The notes under the pieces were generated by a model. That model saw only the letters and a list, made by a program, of their open reading frames with translations. It did no database searches and was not told where the DNA came from. The position numbers were made by a program, and so were the translations under genes. Positions 8,253 to 16,210 of a stretch of 64,000 nucleotides of DNA are shown one piece after another (positions within the stretch are counted from its first letter, which is position 1; every line of letters begins with the position of its first letter). The stretch is from an uncultured Muribaculaceae bacterium (GTDB lineage: Bacteria; Bacteroidota; Bacteroidia; Bacteroidales; Muribaculaceae), in NCBI GenBank assembly GCA_934667475.1, contig CAKUMB010000009.1, forward strand, positions 20,238-84,237, read 5' to 3'.

Positions 8253-9830
8253 TCAGTTCACTATCACCTCCATCGGGGCAATGTCGCGGGTGATGCCGTC
8301 GGGGCCCACCGCCTTCACGCGGGTGATGTAGAAGCGCTTGCCGCGCTGCAGGCGGCGTATGGCCTGACGCTGGCGCTCGCTGAACTTCGATCCGGCCGAC
8401 ACCTCGGGCATGGCGTTGCCCATTGAGTCGAAGAACACCGTCTCGAAGCTGAGCACGCGGTAGTCGATGTTGAGAATGTCGTCGTCGATGGCGGCGTCGA
8501 CACCGCTGGAGGCAAGCAGCAAGCCCTTGCTGAAGCCGCGGCCGCCCTTGTAGCGGTTAACGTTGCCCTTGGCGTCGCGGTAGGCGATGAATGGCAGCGG
8601 ATCGGGCAGTTTGCGCACGCGGAATGTGGTGGAACCCACATTCATGCGCTGGCCGTCCATCTCGGCAGTTACCGAGATTACGCACTCGGCGCCCACCTTA
8701 GTGGGGTGAGCCACCCAGCCGTTGCCGCTCTTCACCAGTGATCCGTTGGTCATGGTGGCCGAGATTGAGCCTTCGGGCACGCCCGGCACGCCTATGCTGA
8801 TGGGGTTGTTGATGCCGGCATACAGCACATTCATCATAGTGGCCGAAATGGTGGCCACGGGATCGATCACGGTGTAGCTCGACTTGAAGTCGCGGCGTGT
8901 AACCGTGCCATCGCGTCCCATCACCTCGATCCAGCCCGAGTAGTCGTAGTTGCCGGCCTTGCCGGTGCCCACCTCATAGAGGCCGCGGTTGTTGTTGAGC
9001 CGCTGCCCGTTGACGTAGACCACGGGGCGCTGAGTGGTGTCGACCGCCGCCAGCACAATGTTGGCCGAATACTTTGTGCCGCGCATAACTATGCGCGACT
9101 GCGGCACCACAAATGCGTTGATAAGGTTGACGCGCATGTCACCCATGTCTACGCTTTGCAGCAGTTCGCTCAGCACCTCGCCCTCGGCATATCGGATGTC
9201 GTTTTGGAGTTTTGTGAGCAGGGTTACTGCCGCAATGGTGGGCATGTCTTCAAACATGGTTTCTTCCCAGTTTTTGGTGTTGAGCTGCCCTTTCACCTTT
9301 TTAGGGGTGGTCGACAGAGCCTCCTCGAGGTTGGCCTTCTTTGTGGGGTCGGCAATGTATTGCAGTATGAAGCCCCGGTAGCTGTCGATGCGCATGCGCA
9401 GCAGCTTGCCCTTGCCGCCCACCGGAGCAAGCATCACTTGCGAGGCGGCGTCGAGGTTGTCCTTGTTTTCAATGTTCTGTGGATCGCCCTGCGGTCCGTC
9501 GGCGGCCCGCACAATTTCCTTTTTGAGCAGGTCGATGTAGTCATAGAGGCTGTCGGTGGTCTGAGACACTTGCATGGCCACATCGAGCCACCGCTTGCCC
9601 TTTTGTGGATTCTTGTTGTTGAACGCCTGCAGCTCCGACAGCAGGAAGCGGTTGCGGGCTGTGATGGTGCGGTTAGACCGCAGCAGTCCGTCTTCCACCT
9701 GGCTGAAGCCGTTGAGCACGTCGCTCGACACGTTAAGGGCAAGCATAGCCGTCAAGACGATATACATGAGGTTTATCATCTTTTGGCGGGGCGACATCCT
9801 GCCCACCGTTTGATTTTTAGCACTTGCCAT
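8253..9830 (-). CDS. porM: Type IX secretion system motor protein PorM/GldM
   Basis: A 525-residue inner-membrane protein with a large periplasmic part; with PorL it makes the proton-driven motor of T9SS. The N-terminus MASAKNQTVGRMSPRQKMIN is followed by the single membrane helix LMYIVLTAMLALNVSSDVL, which contains the family's conserved sequence. The periplasmic part has the four-domain GldM layout: a helical region (residues about 40-220), then beta domains including VVPQSRIVMRGTKYSANIVL and, near the end, LPFIAYRDAKGNVN. It starts 6 bases after porL, consistent with tight stoichiometric coupling of the motor pair. Length is normal for the family. Confidence 0.97.
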   Translation of the reverse strand: MASAKNQTVGRMSPRQKMINLMYIVLTAMLALNVSSDVLNGFSQVEDGLLRSNRTITARNRFLLSELQAFNNKNPQKGKRWLDVAMQVSQTTDSLYDYIDLLKKEIVRAADGPQGDPQNIENKDNLDAASQVMLAPVGGKGKLLRMRIDSYRGFILQYIADPTKKANLEEALSTTPKKVKGQLNTKNWEETMFEDMPTIAAVTLLTKLQNDIRYAEGEVLSELLQSVDMGDMRVNLINAFVVPQSRIVMRGTKYSANIVLAAVDTTQRPVVYVNGQRLNNNRGLYEVGTGKAGNYDYSGWIEVMGRDGTVTRRDFKSSYTVIDPVATISATMMNVLYAGINNPISIGVPGVPEGSISATMTNGSLVKSGNGWVAHPTKVGAECVISVTAEMDGQRMNVGSTTFRVRKLPDPLPFIAYRDAKGNVNRYKGGRGFSKGLLLASSGVDAAIDDDILNIDYRVLSFETVFFDSMGNAMPEVSAGSKFSERQRQAIRRLQRGKRFYITRVKAVGPDGITRDIAPMEVIVN

Positions 9831-9836
9831 TAAGCG

Positions 9837-10820
9837 TTATCCTTTAGTGTCGTAGTTATCGTCATTTTTGTCGTCGTCGGCTCCGAGTCCGGGCATGCCG
9901 CCCATGGGGCGGTACATGTTCACGGTCATAGCCTTAATCATCTTCTCATACACGCTGTTGAGCTGCTTCATGTAGCGGGCCATCTTCTCGGTCTCGTCGC
10001 AGTAGGTGGCACTCTGGGCCGCCGACTTCTCATACATGTCGCGAATGTCCTTGAGGCCGCGGTTCACGCGGTCGATGCTGTCGAGCTGCGACGAGATGCT
10101 CTTGAGCTGAATTTCATAGATGGTGTTGAGGCCGCTGATGTTGCGGTTGAGGGCTTCCATCTGGTCGACGTAGCCGGTGGACTTGCCATTGATTTCATCG
10201 CCGCTGCCCACAATGCTCTCATAGCTATTGAGCAGCGAGTTGCTCACGCGGTTAAGGGCCTCGGTGGTGTGGCTCAGCTGCTCCATCTGGCCGCTGATGG
10301 CGTTCATCTGGCTCAGATAGTGCTGGGTGGCGTCGGTGAGCTCGGCCATCTTCGACAGCTGCTCGCTTGCGGCTGCCATGCGTGCTATGCTGTCGCTAAG
10401 CGACTGCGCGTCGTCGGGTGTGAGGGTCACACTCTGCGGCAGGCCCACGGCGGCTGCCGCCTGGGCTGAATCTACGGCCGGCTGGGCTGCGGCTGCCTGT
10501 GCGCCCGCCACCACTATGCCGCTGCCGCCCGCAAAGTCGGGCCGGTCTTCGGGATCGTGCGTGCCGAGCACCGGGAACACGTCTTCCCAGTGATATTGCG
10601 TCTCGGGGCGGTCGAATGCGGTGAGCACAAACATCAGCACCTCGGTGCCCATGCCTATGCACAGCAGAGTGCTGCCGCCCGGCAGGTGAAGGATTTTAAA
10701 CAGGGCACCCCAGATGACCACTGCGGCGCCAATACTGTAGGCAAAGTTGAAGAAGCGCTGACCCTTCTCGCCCGAGAGGAAGCGCTCGACCACATTTTTA
10801 TATTTTTTAATCTTACCCAT
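9837..10820 (-). CDS. porL: Type IX secretion system motor protein PorL/GldL
   Basis: A 327-residue inner-membrane motor subunit. Two membrane helices lie near the N-terminus: one with FNFAYSIGAAVVIWGALFKI, then a short HLPGG turn and LLCIGMGTEVLMFVLTAF, as in all GldL proteins; the second helix carries the conserved Glu. The long cytoplasmic part (from about residue 75) has an Ala/Gln-rich stretch and then a predicted coiled coil (about 140-290) rich in LSQMNAISGQMEQLS-type heptads. The acidic tail GADDDKNDDNYD is probably disordered. It is between porK (30 bases upstream) and porM (6 bases downstream). Confidence 0.97.
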   Translation of the reverse strand: MGKIKKYKNVVERFLSGEKGQRFFNFAYSIGAAVVIWGALFKILHLPGGSTLLCIGMGTEVLMFVLTAFDRPETQYHWEDVFPVLGTHDPEDRPDFAGGSGIVVAGAQAAAAQPAVDSAQAAAAVGLPQSVTLTPDDAQSLSDSIARMAAASEQLSKMAELTDATQHYLSQMNAISGQMEQLSHTTEALNRVSNSLLNSYESIVGSGDEINGKSTGYVDQMEALNRNISGLNTIYEIQLKSISSQLDSIDRVNRGLKDIRDMYEKSAAQSATYCDETEKMARYMKQLNSVYEKMIKAMTVNMYRPMGGMPGLGADDDKNDDNYDTKG

Positions 10821-10850
10821 TATATTTCTTCTTGGTTTTGATTGGTTGGT

Positions 10851-12281
10851 TTACTGTTTTCTTCTCACTTTCACCATGCCGGCCTTCGAGCGCACGCAGC
10901 GGAAGCCGATGTAGCTGCGCTGCTCGTTCTGGTATTCCCACATGCGAATGTCGCTGCGAATGTTGTGTGCCACATCTTTCCACGAACCGCCGCGCACTAT
11001 TTTGCGCGACATCTTGTAGGGGTCTTCCTTGGCCACATTGTAGCGGAACTCGGGGTTGAGGTCGCTGGTCATTTTGTCGATGCTCTCGGTGTAGGCCGTC
11101 GATGTCCACTCGCTCACGTTGCCGGCCATGTCGTAGAGGCCAAAGTCGTTGGGCTGGTAGGTGCCCACGGGAGCGGTGATTATGCTTCCGTCTTTCACAT
11201 AGTTGCCCTCCATGGGCTTGAAGTTGGCATAGAAGCAGCCGTCCTGCTCGGTGAGAGGCAGGTCGCCCTCCCAGGGATACTTGTTTTTGTCAACGCCTGC
11301 GCGTGCGGCATATTCCCATTCGGCCTCAGTGGGCAGGCGGTAGGGCTCCACATAGATGCCGTCGCGGCCCAGCGACTTCTTCAGGAATTCGGTGCGCCAG
11401 GCGCAGAACGCGTTGGCCTGCTCCCAGCTGACGCCCACCACGGGATAGTTGTTGTAGTTGCCGTTGGCAAAATACATGCGCACGTAGGGCTCGTTGTAGG
11501 AGTTTTCAAAGTCATTGACCCAGCACGTGGTGTCGGGATAGATGTTCACTATGTAGGTGTTGAGGAAGTCGTAGTCGCTTTGCAGCGGGCGCGTGATGGT
11601 TTGGCGCACGATGCGTCCGTCGTCGTCGACATAGGCGGTGTCCTTGCTGATGGTGGGGTTAATTTCGGGCACAGCATGGTCGGTGTTGTAGTCGCGGCGG
11701 GTGGGGTCGAAGCGGTTTTTGCGCTTGGCTGCCTCGGTGAGGTTATACACCTCATAGCGGTAGTTCATCTGCGTGGGGTCGAGTTCCTTGACACCAGTGA
11801 TGGGGTTGCGGCGATACACACTCTCGATGGCGCGCTCCTCGTCTTCGCTGGGGTTGCGCCATGGAATGGGCTTGGTCCAGTTGAGGTGCGGGGTCACGGG
11901 GTTGCCCTCCTTGTCCTCCTCGATTTTAAACTCCTCGTTGCCGCCATAGGCGGGATCGGCCAGGCGCTCGCGGATGATTGAATCACGCACCCAGAACACA
12001 AACTGCTTATACTTTGAGTTGGAGATTTCGGTCTCGTCCATCCAGAACCCGTCCACGCTCACGCCGCGTGCGGTAGAGTCGATGCCCCACAGCGAGTCGC
12101 GCTCGGCCGGGCCCTCCTTCATCGAGCCGCAGTCAATATACACCATGCCATAGGGGGTGGGCTCGGAAAACGCGGGAGCCCCCACGCCAGTCACCTCACC
12201 GCCCACACTCTGCGTCTTGCGCACCGAGCTGCACGATGCAACCATAAAGGCTGCCGCCATATAAATTAACAACTTTTTCAT
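10851..12281 (-). CDS. porK: Type IX secretion system lipoprotein PorK/GldK
   Basis: A 476-residue outer-membrane lipoprotein forming the T9SS periplasmic ring with PorN. The lipobox ASC at residue 16 follows a short signal peptide (MKKLLIYMAAAFMV). The body is a formylglycine-generating-enzyme (FGE-sulfatase) fold: GMVYIDCGSM, GFWMDETEISNSKYKQFVFW, PVVGVSWEQANAFCAWR, LPTEAEWEYAAR, GLYDMAGNVSEWTS and the C-terminal IVRGGSWKD and IGFRCVRS. The fold is used structurally in GldK; no sulfatase activity is implied. It lies 3 bases after porP and 30 before porL. Confidence 0.97.
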   Translation of the reverse strand: MKKLLIYMAAAFMVASCSSVRKTQSVGGEVTGVGAPAFSEPTPYGMVYIDCGSMKEGPAERDSLWGIDSTARGVSVDGFWMDETEISNSKYKQFVFWVRDSIIRERLADPAYGGNEEFKIEEDKEGNPVTPHLNWTKPIPWRNPSEDEERAIESVYRRNPITGVKELDPTQMNYRYEVYNLTEAAKRKNRFDPTRRDYNTDHAVPEINPTISKDTAYVDDDGRIVRQTITRPLQSDYDFLNTYIVNIYPDTTCWVNDFENSYNEPYVRMYFANGNYNNYPVVGVSWEQANAFCAWRTEFLKKSLGRDGIYVEPYRLPTEAEWEYAARAGVDKNKYPWEGDLPLTEQDGCFYANFKPMEGNYVKDGSIITAPVGTYQPNDFGLYDMAGNVSEWTSTAYTESIDKMTSDLNPEFRYNVAKEDPYKMSRKIVRGGSWKDVAHNIRSDIRMWEYQNEQRSYIGFRCVRSKAGMVKVRRKQ

Positions 12282-12284
12282 ATT

Positions 12285-13268
12285 CTACATTATGCGAATG
12301 CTCTTATGCTTATTCTTGTTTTTCTCGCTCAAATCAAGTTTCACGTTATAGCTCACCATCACCTCGTGGCTGCCGGTGGTGCCCACCGACATTTTGCTTA
12401 TGGGGTAGTCGTAGCTGTAGCCCACGAAGAAGTTTTTCAGCTCCACGCCCACCATGGCCGACACGGCGTCGCCATAGCGGTAGGCCACACCGCCCGATAT
12501 GAACTTGTTGTATCGCACGCGGGCCGTGACCTCGCCCTGAAAAAACCGTGTGTCGGTCTTCACCAGAAACGACGGCTGCAATTCAAATAACGTGTTTTTT
12601 ATTGGAATATTGCTGCCAGCCATCAAATAGTAGGTGCGGCCGGCGTTAAACTCATATTGCTTGTCGTCGGTGCCGTCGGCCTTGAGGGTGACGCTGGGCT
12701 GGGTGAGGTGGGTGGCCGAGATGCCCAGCCAAAACCACTTGTGGGTGTAGTGTATGCCAGCGCTCACGTCGAATGCCGTGCCAGTGACGTCGGTGGTGGG
12801 AATGGCGTCGTCGTTGCTGTTGTGGGCGTCGTCGCCCTCGGGAATCACCACCTTCGAGCCCTTGAAGGTCTCGTTGAGCATGCCCACCTGCACGCCCACG
12901 CTTAGCGTGCCGCCCAGCAGCTTCTGCTTTTTGAAGGCGATTTGCGCGCCGGCATTGAGCGAGCTGTAGAGGCCCATGCTCTCCTGTTGCACCACCACGC
13001 CGGTGCCCCAGCGCTTGCCCAGCAGTTTGAAAGGCATGTCGGCCATGCCCAGAAAACTCACCGGGGCGTGGTCTACGCCCACCCACTGCATGCGGCTGCC
13101 GGCTGTGATGTGGATGAAGTCGGTTAGGCCTATGGCCGAGGGGTTGTAATAGGCAGGGGCGTGCCAATACTGGGTGTACTGGGCATCGGTCTGCGCCAGC
13201 GCACCAAAGGCGGCAAGCGAAGCCGCCGCGGCTGCAATCAATGTTTTTAGCTTGCTCAGTGTAATCAC
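12285..13268 (-). CDS. porP: Type IX secretion system outer-membrane protein PorP/SprF
   Basis: A 327-residue outer-membrane beta-barrel of the PorP/SprF family. A signal peptide of about 25 residues ends in ALAQ. The mature N-terminus TDAQYTQYWHAPAYYNPSAIG is diagnostic for the family, and alternating amphipathic strands with many aromatic residues continue to the end (YRYGDAVSAMVGVELKNFFVGYSYD). The final residues, KSIRIM, follow a basic stretch rather than a terminal aromatic. PorP proteins link the T9SS ring to the outer membrane or act as attachment partners for cargo. It lies between porT and porK, only 3 bases from the latter. Confidence 0.95.
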   Translation of the reverse strand: MITLSKLKTLIAAAAASLAAFGALAQTDAQYTQYWHAPAYYNPSAIGLTDFIHITAGSRMQWVGVDHAPVSFLGMADMPFKLLGKRWGTGVVVQQESMGLYSSLNAGAQIAFKKQKLLGGTLSVGVQVGMLNETFKGSKVVIPEGDDAHNSNDDAIPTTDVTGTAFDVSAGIHYTHKWFWLGISATHLTQPSVTLKADGTDDKQYEFNAGRTYYLMAGSNIPIKNTLFELQPSFLVKTDTRFFQGEVTARVRYNKFISGGVAYRYGDAVSAMVGVELKNFFVGYSYDYPISKMSVGTTGSHEVMVSYNVKLDLSEKNKNKHKSIRIM

Positions 13269-13286
13269 GCCTATTGCTTATTTGCT

Positions 13287-14048
13287 TTATTCAAAATAAA
13301 ATGTGAGCACCACCATGTTGTCGAGCACCTTGCTCACACTGTTGGTGAACTTCATCATGTCGGGGTTGTCCTGCAAGTCAGGACGGTTTTTCTCAAGCAG
13401 GTTGCGCAGGCCGAAGCAGAACTTCAGCTCGGGGCACAGCTTGAAAAAGGGCAGATATATGTCGCAGCCCATGCCCACGGTGAGCATGGTGTTGAAATTC
13501 TTGAGCCGCAGCTGCTCGCTGCGCTCCTTGCCCACATCATACACACCCATCACACCCGCTGTGAAGTAGGGGCGCAGGTTGTGGTAGCGAAGTGCTGAAT
13601 ACTTCAGGTCGACGGGCAGCACCACATAGGTGGCCTTGATGTTCTGGCTCTGCAGCCGCAGCTCGGGCTCGGCCGCATCGGCAGGGGCGTTGGCGTTGAC
13701 ATACTTCACCACTTTGTTGCCAAAACACATGCCTGGGGTGAAGCGCAGGTTGAAGTAGCGCGACAGCCTGAGGTCGGCCAGCACGTTGACGCAGAATCCG
13801 GGCGAGTGGCTGGGGATGTCGGCAAACCACGACTGGCCGTCGTCAGTGACGAGGCCGTTGTTGGTGATGTTCAAATCCTGAAAATTCATGCCCACCGAAA
13901 AGCCGAAATGAACTTTTTTCATATCGGCATAGGGGCGGTTCAGAATTTTGTCGTTATCCTGTGCAAACGCCGCCAAAAAGCTAATTAGCAGCGTAATGAT
14001 TACTATGTTTCGCTTTGCTGTGTATGACATCTGAATAATATAACGCAT
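13287..14048 (-). CDS. porT: Type IX secretion system outer-membrane protein PorT/SprT
   Basis: A 253-residue predicted outer-membrane barrel of the PorT/SprT family, required for T9SS function. After a hydrophobic signal (IVIITLLISFLAAFAQ), the sequence shows KKVHFGFSVGMNFQDLNITN, then PGFCVNVLADLRLSRYFNLRFTPG, the VVLPVDLKYSALRYHNLRPY block and LCPELKFCFGLRNLL, ending in a barrel-type VVLTFYFE with a terminal Glu after Phe. Two starts are possible: the ATG at 14048 or the ATG at 14030 (MSYTAKRN), the second giving a more typical signal peptide. It is the first T9SS gene of the run and lies 18 bases before porP. Confidence 0.92.
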   Translation of the reverse strand: MRYIIQMSYTAKRNIVIITLLISFLAAFAQDNDKILNRPYADMKKVHFGFSVGMNFQDLNITNNGLVTDDGQSWFADIPSHSPGFCVNVLADLRLSRYFNLRFTPGMCFGNKVVKYVNANAPADAAEPELRLQSQNIKATYVVLPVDLKYSALRYHNLRPYFTAGVMGVYDVGKERSEQLRLKNFNTMLTVGMGCDIYLPFFKLCPELKFCFGLRNLLEKNRPDLQDNPDMMKFTNSVSKVLDNMVVLTFYFE

Positions 14049-14060
14049 CCACGCGTGCGT

Positions 14061-14162
14061 TTATTGTGTGGCGGGCCGCAGTTTTGCCGCCACGGCAGCC
14101 ACAGCAGTCACGACTGGCATCGCTGCGGGCAGGAGGATGCGTTTTTTTGTCGTTGATTTCAT
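14061..14162 (-). CDS. Possible 33-residue peptide coupled to the acyltransferase gene
   Basis: A short frame starting MKSTTKKRILLPAAM and ending KLRPATQ, just before porT. Its ATG overlaps the stop of the upstream acyltransferase in an ATGA arrangement, and its stop is 12 bases before porT. The middle is an Ala/Val-rich hydrophobic stretch after a basic N-terminus, like a minimal membrane peptide. It could be a real small protein or simply a leader that couples translation into porT; the G+C-rich DNA makes chance open frames common. I do not recognise it. Confidence 0.35.
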   Translation of the reverse strand: MKSTTKKRILLPAAMPVVTAVAAVAAKLRPATQ

Positions 14163-15142
14163 TTCGCTCTGTATATTAGTGCGTTTAAAAGTCTGTTGAC
14201 GGCCCACGACACGGCTGCCACCACGGGCAGGCACACCGCGGCCTGCAAACCCCACGGCAGCGAGGCCAGGCGCGGCACCGCCGCCAGCACCGCCGCGCAC
14301 ACCATGCCATGCAGCATAAACATCTCGAAGCTGATGCCGCCAAGCCACTGCATGAGGCGGCTCGACAACAGACTGGTGACAACGCCACCGCTGTGCGAAA
14401 GCGCGGCAAGCGCCACCATGGCCATTAGCAGAGCACACAGGCTGTAGGGCGCGCCGAGGCGGGCGGGAAGCGGCCCAGTGTGTGTGCACCAAGCCAAGGC
14501 GGCAACCAATGCAACTACGGCCAACTCTATGGCCGAGGCCATACGCGCCGACACCCTGACAGGCGGCAGGGCGCGCCACACATTGCACGCCACCACCCCA
14601 GCCGCAAAGTTGACAAGCTGCACTGGCGGTGCCACATAGGCCGCCCAGGTGGCAAACTCACCAGCGGGCAGCGTGAGCAGCCACGCCCCCTCGGCCACAA
14701 GTATGGCCGCAAGCATAGCCACCTGGGCTCTTACCGGCACACGGCACAACGCGCGACACAGCCACGGTAGCAGCAGGTAGCACGGCAGCAGCGCGCTCAG
14801 AAACCACGACATGGTGTTGTAGCCATAGCACACGCCGAGGCTCGGCACCCAGGCGTGCAGCAGCAGGGCGTTGAGCAGCAGCGGCCACCCCACCCCTGCT
14901 CCACCAGTCACCAGGGCGGCAAGCGTGAGCCAGTGCAGCGGCAATATGCGCCTAAGCCTTGTCGCAATCCAGCGGACATAGCCGAGTGGCGAGGGCTGGT
15001 GCATGGCATTGACCATGCCGCTCAGGGCCATCATCATTATCATGGCCATGCACGCCTCGGTGGCAAGCGTGCCACTCCACATGTGATACATTATTATCAC
15101 CACGGCGGCCACAGCCCTGAGTGCGTTGAGCGACTTAATCAT
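14159..15142 (-). CDS. Acyltransferase family 3 membrane protein (second of two)
   Basis: A 327-residue polytopic inner-membrane protein of the acyltransferase-3 (OafA/NodX) family, which moves acyl groups, usually acetyl, to surface sugars. The first segment has the family hallmark of an N-terminal Arg followed by a His in the first helix (ALRAVAAVVIIMYHMW). The next are an LSGMVNAMH loop and RRILPLHWLTLAAL. About ten hydrophobic helices follow. It is shorter than OafA and lacks an SGNH extension. Its start overlaps the stop of the first acyltransferase by 8 bases. Both genes are upstream of porT on the same strand with no terminator, hence likely cotranscribed with the T9SS genes. Confidence 0.88.
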   Translation of the reverse strand: MIKSLNALRAVAAVVIIMYHMWSGTLATEACMAMIMMMALSGMVNAMHQPSPLGYVRWIATRLRRILPLHWLTLAALVTGGAGVGWPLLLNALLLHAWVPSLGVCYGYNTMSWFLSALLPCYLLLPWLCRALCRVPVRAQVAMLAAILVAEGAWLLTLPAGEFATWAAYVAPPVQLVNFAAGVVACNVWRALPPVRVSARMASAIELAVVALVAALAWCTHTGPLPARLGAPYSLCALLMAMVALAALSHSGGVVTSLLSSRLMQWLGGISFEMFMLHGMVCAAVLAAVPRLASLPWGLQAAVCLPVVAAVSWAVNRLLNALIYRAK

Positions 15143-16190
15143 GGCTCATGCTGAGTTTGCGCCACAATGGCGCGGTGATGCACTTGCGCACCGCCCATGC
15201 CAACGCCAGCAGCAGCGCCACGCTGGGCAGCGCATAGTGCCGATAGGCGTCGGGGCAGCCGAAATGGGCAGCCGCCGGAGCAAGCACGCGGTTCCATACT
15301 TGGGGCGCAACGCATTGCAGCACATACACCTCCATCGACATTGCCCCCACCCACTGTAGCGGAGCGCAGCGCGTCAAGGCACGTGCCGGTATGCCGCCGT
15401 CGAGCGAGAAAGCCAGCACCACGGCGGCCGCGGGCGGCCACCACAGCACCACCGAGTCGTAGCCGGCAAGCAGCCCGGGCCACAGCTGGCTCGCTGCCAT
15501 TGCGGCAATCACAAGGGCCACGGCCAGCAACTGACACAGCGTGGCATTGACGGCAGAACGGCGACTACGGGCAAGGCGGCACAACACCACGCCCAAAGCA
15601 AAATCTTGAATGCGGCTCAGCGGGAATGTGTAGGCGGCATCGCCACCCACCCACCGTACCAGAGCGCACTGCCCTGCCGCCATTGCTGCCACCGCACACA
15701 GGCACAGCAGCCACGGCGCCGCTGCCACGGCGCGCGCCAGTATCGGAAAGGCGCAATAGCACAGCACAAGCGCGCTCAGAAACCAAGCCACTGAGTTGCC
15801 CGAGTACACCGCATCGTGCCACGGCAGCCATGCCTGCAGCAGCAAGGCGTCGGGCAGCAGCCACCGCGCCGAGGCCATTGCCCCCAGCGGCAGCAACAGC
15901 AGCAGCGCAAGCCAGTTGATGAAATACAGCCGCGGCACATGGGTCAGCACAAAGGCGCGCCTCAGGCGGCGCGCGGCCATTTGCGGCGCGTGGTGCCAAG
16001 CGAGCAGGAATCCGCTCATCACGAAAAACATCGACACACCAAACCATGTGGGACGGCTGAAGCCGGCCACCTCGTAGTGAAACAGCACTATGCACAGCGC
16101 GGCAAGCGCACGCCATGCTGTGAGCGCTCCGAAACTGTGCTGCTGTGTGCCGTGGCGGTCCATTGCGGTTTTCTGTTTTTTTTCGGGCAT
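15135..16190 (-). CDS. Acyltransferase family 3 membrane protein (first of two)
   Basis: A 351-residue membrane acyltransferase-3 protein. Signature elements are TAWRALAALCIVLFHYEVAGF in the first helix (Arg and His of the catalytic region) and GVSMFFVMSGFLLAWH, followed by a basic loop (AARRLRRAFVLTHVPRLYF). Around ten hydrophobic helices follow; there is no extracytoplasmic SGNH domain. Likely role: O-acetylation or other acylation of a glycan built nearby. The open frame runs upstream to 16457, but that part overlaps the glycosyltransferase gene; ATG at 16190 (MPEKKQKT) or 16163 (MDRHG) are the plausible starts. It is 20 bases after the glycosyltransferase stop. Confidence 0.88.
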   Translation of the reverse strand: MPEKKQKTAMDRHGTQQHSFGALTAWRALAALCIVLFHYEVAGFSRPTWFGVSMFFVMSGFLLAWHHAPQMAARRLRRAFVLTHVPRLYFINWLALLLLLPLGAMASARWLLPDALLLQAWLPWHDAVYSGNSVAWFLSALVLCYCAFPILARAVAAAPWLLCLCAVAAMAAGQCALVRWVGGDAAYTFPLSRIQDFALGVVLCRLARSRRSAVNATLCQLLAVALVIAAMAASQLWPGLLAGYDSVVLWWPPAAAVVLAFSLDGGIPARALTRCAPLQWVGAMSMEVYVLQCVAPQVWNRVLAPAAAHFGCPDAYRHYALPSVALLLALAWAVRKCITAPLWRKLSMSHD

Positions 16191-16210
16191 CAACAGCCCG
16201 TATATTTTTT

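Noticed and set aside
10842..11981. Open frame of 379 codons opposite porK
   Set aside because: It overlaps fully with porK on the other strand and its translation is Val/Ala/Gly/His-rich without motifs.
10851..12281. Formylglycine-generating enzyme acting on sulfatases
   Set aside because: The FGE-like fold is in a lipoprotein within the porP-K-L-M-N order, which identifies it as PorK/GldK.
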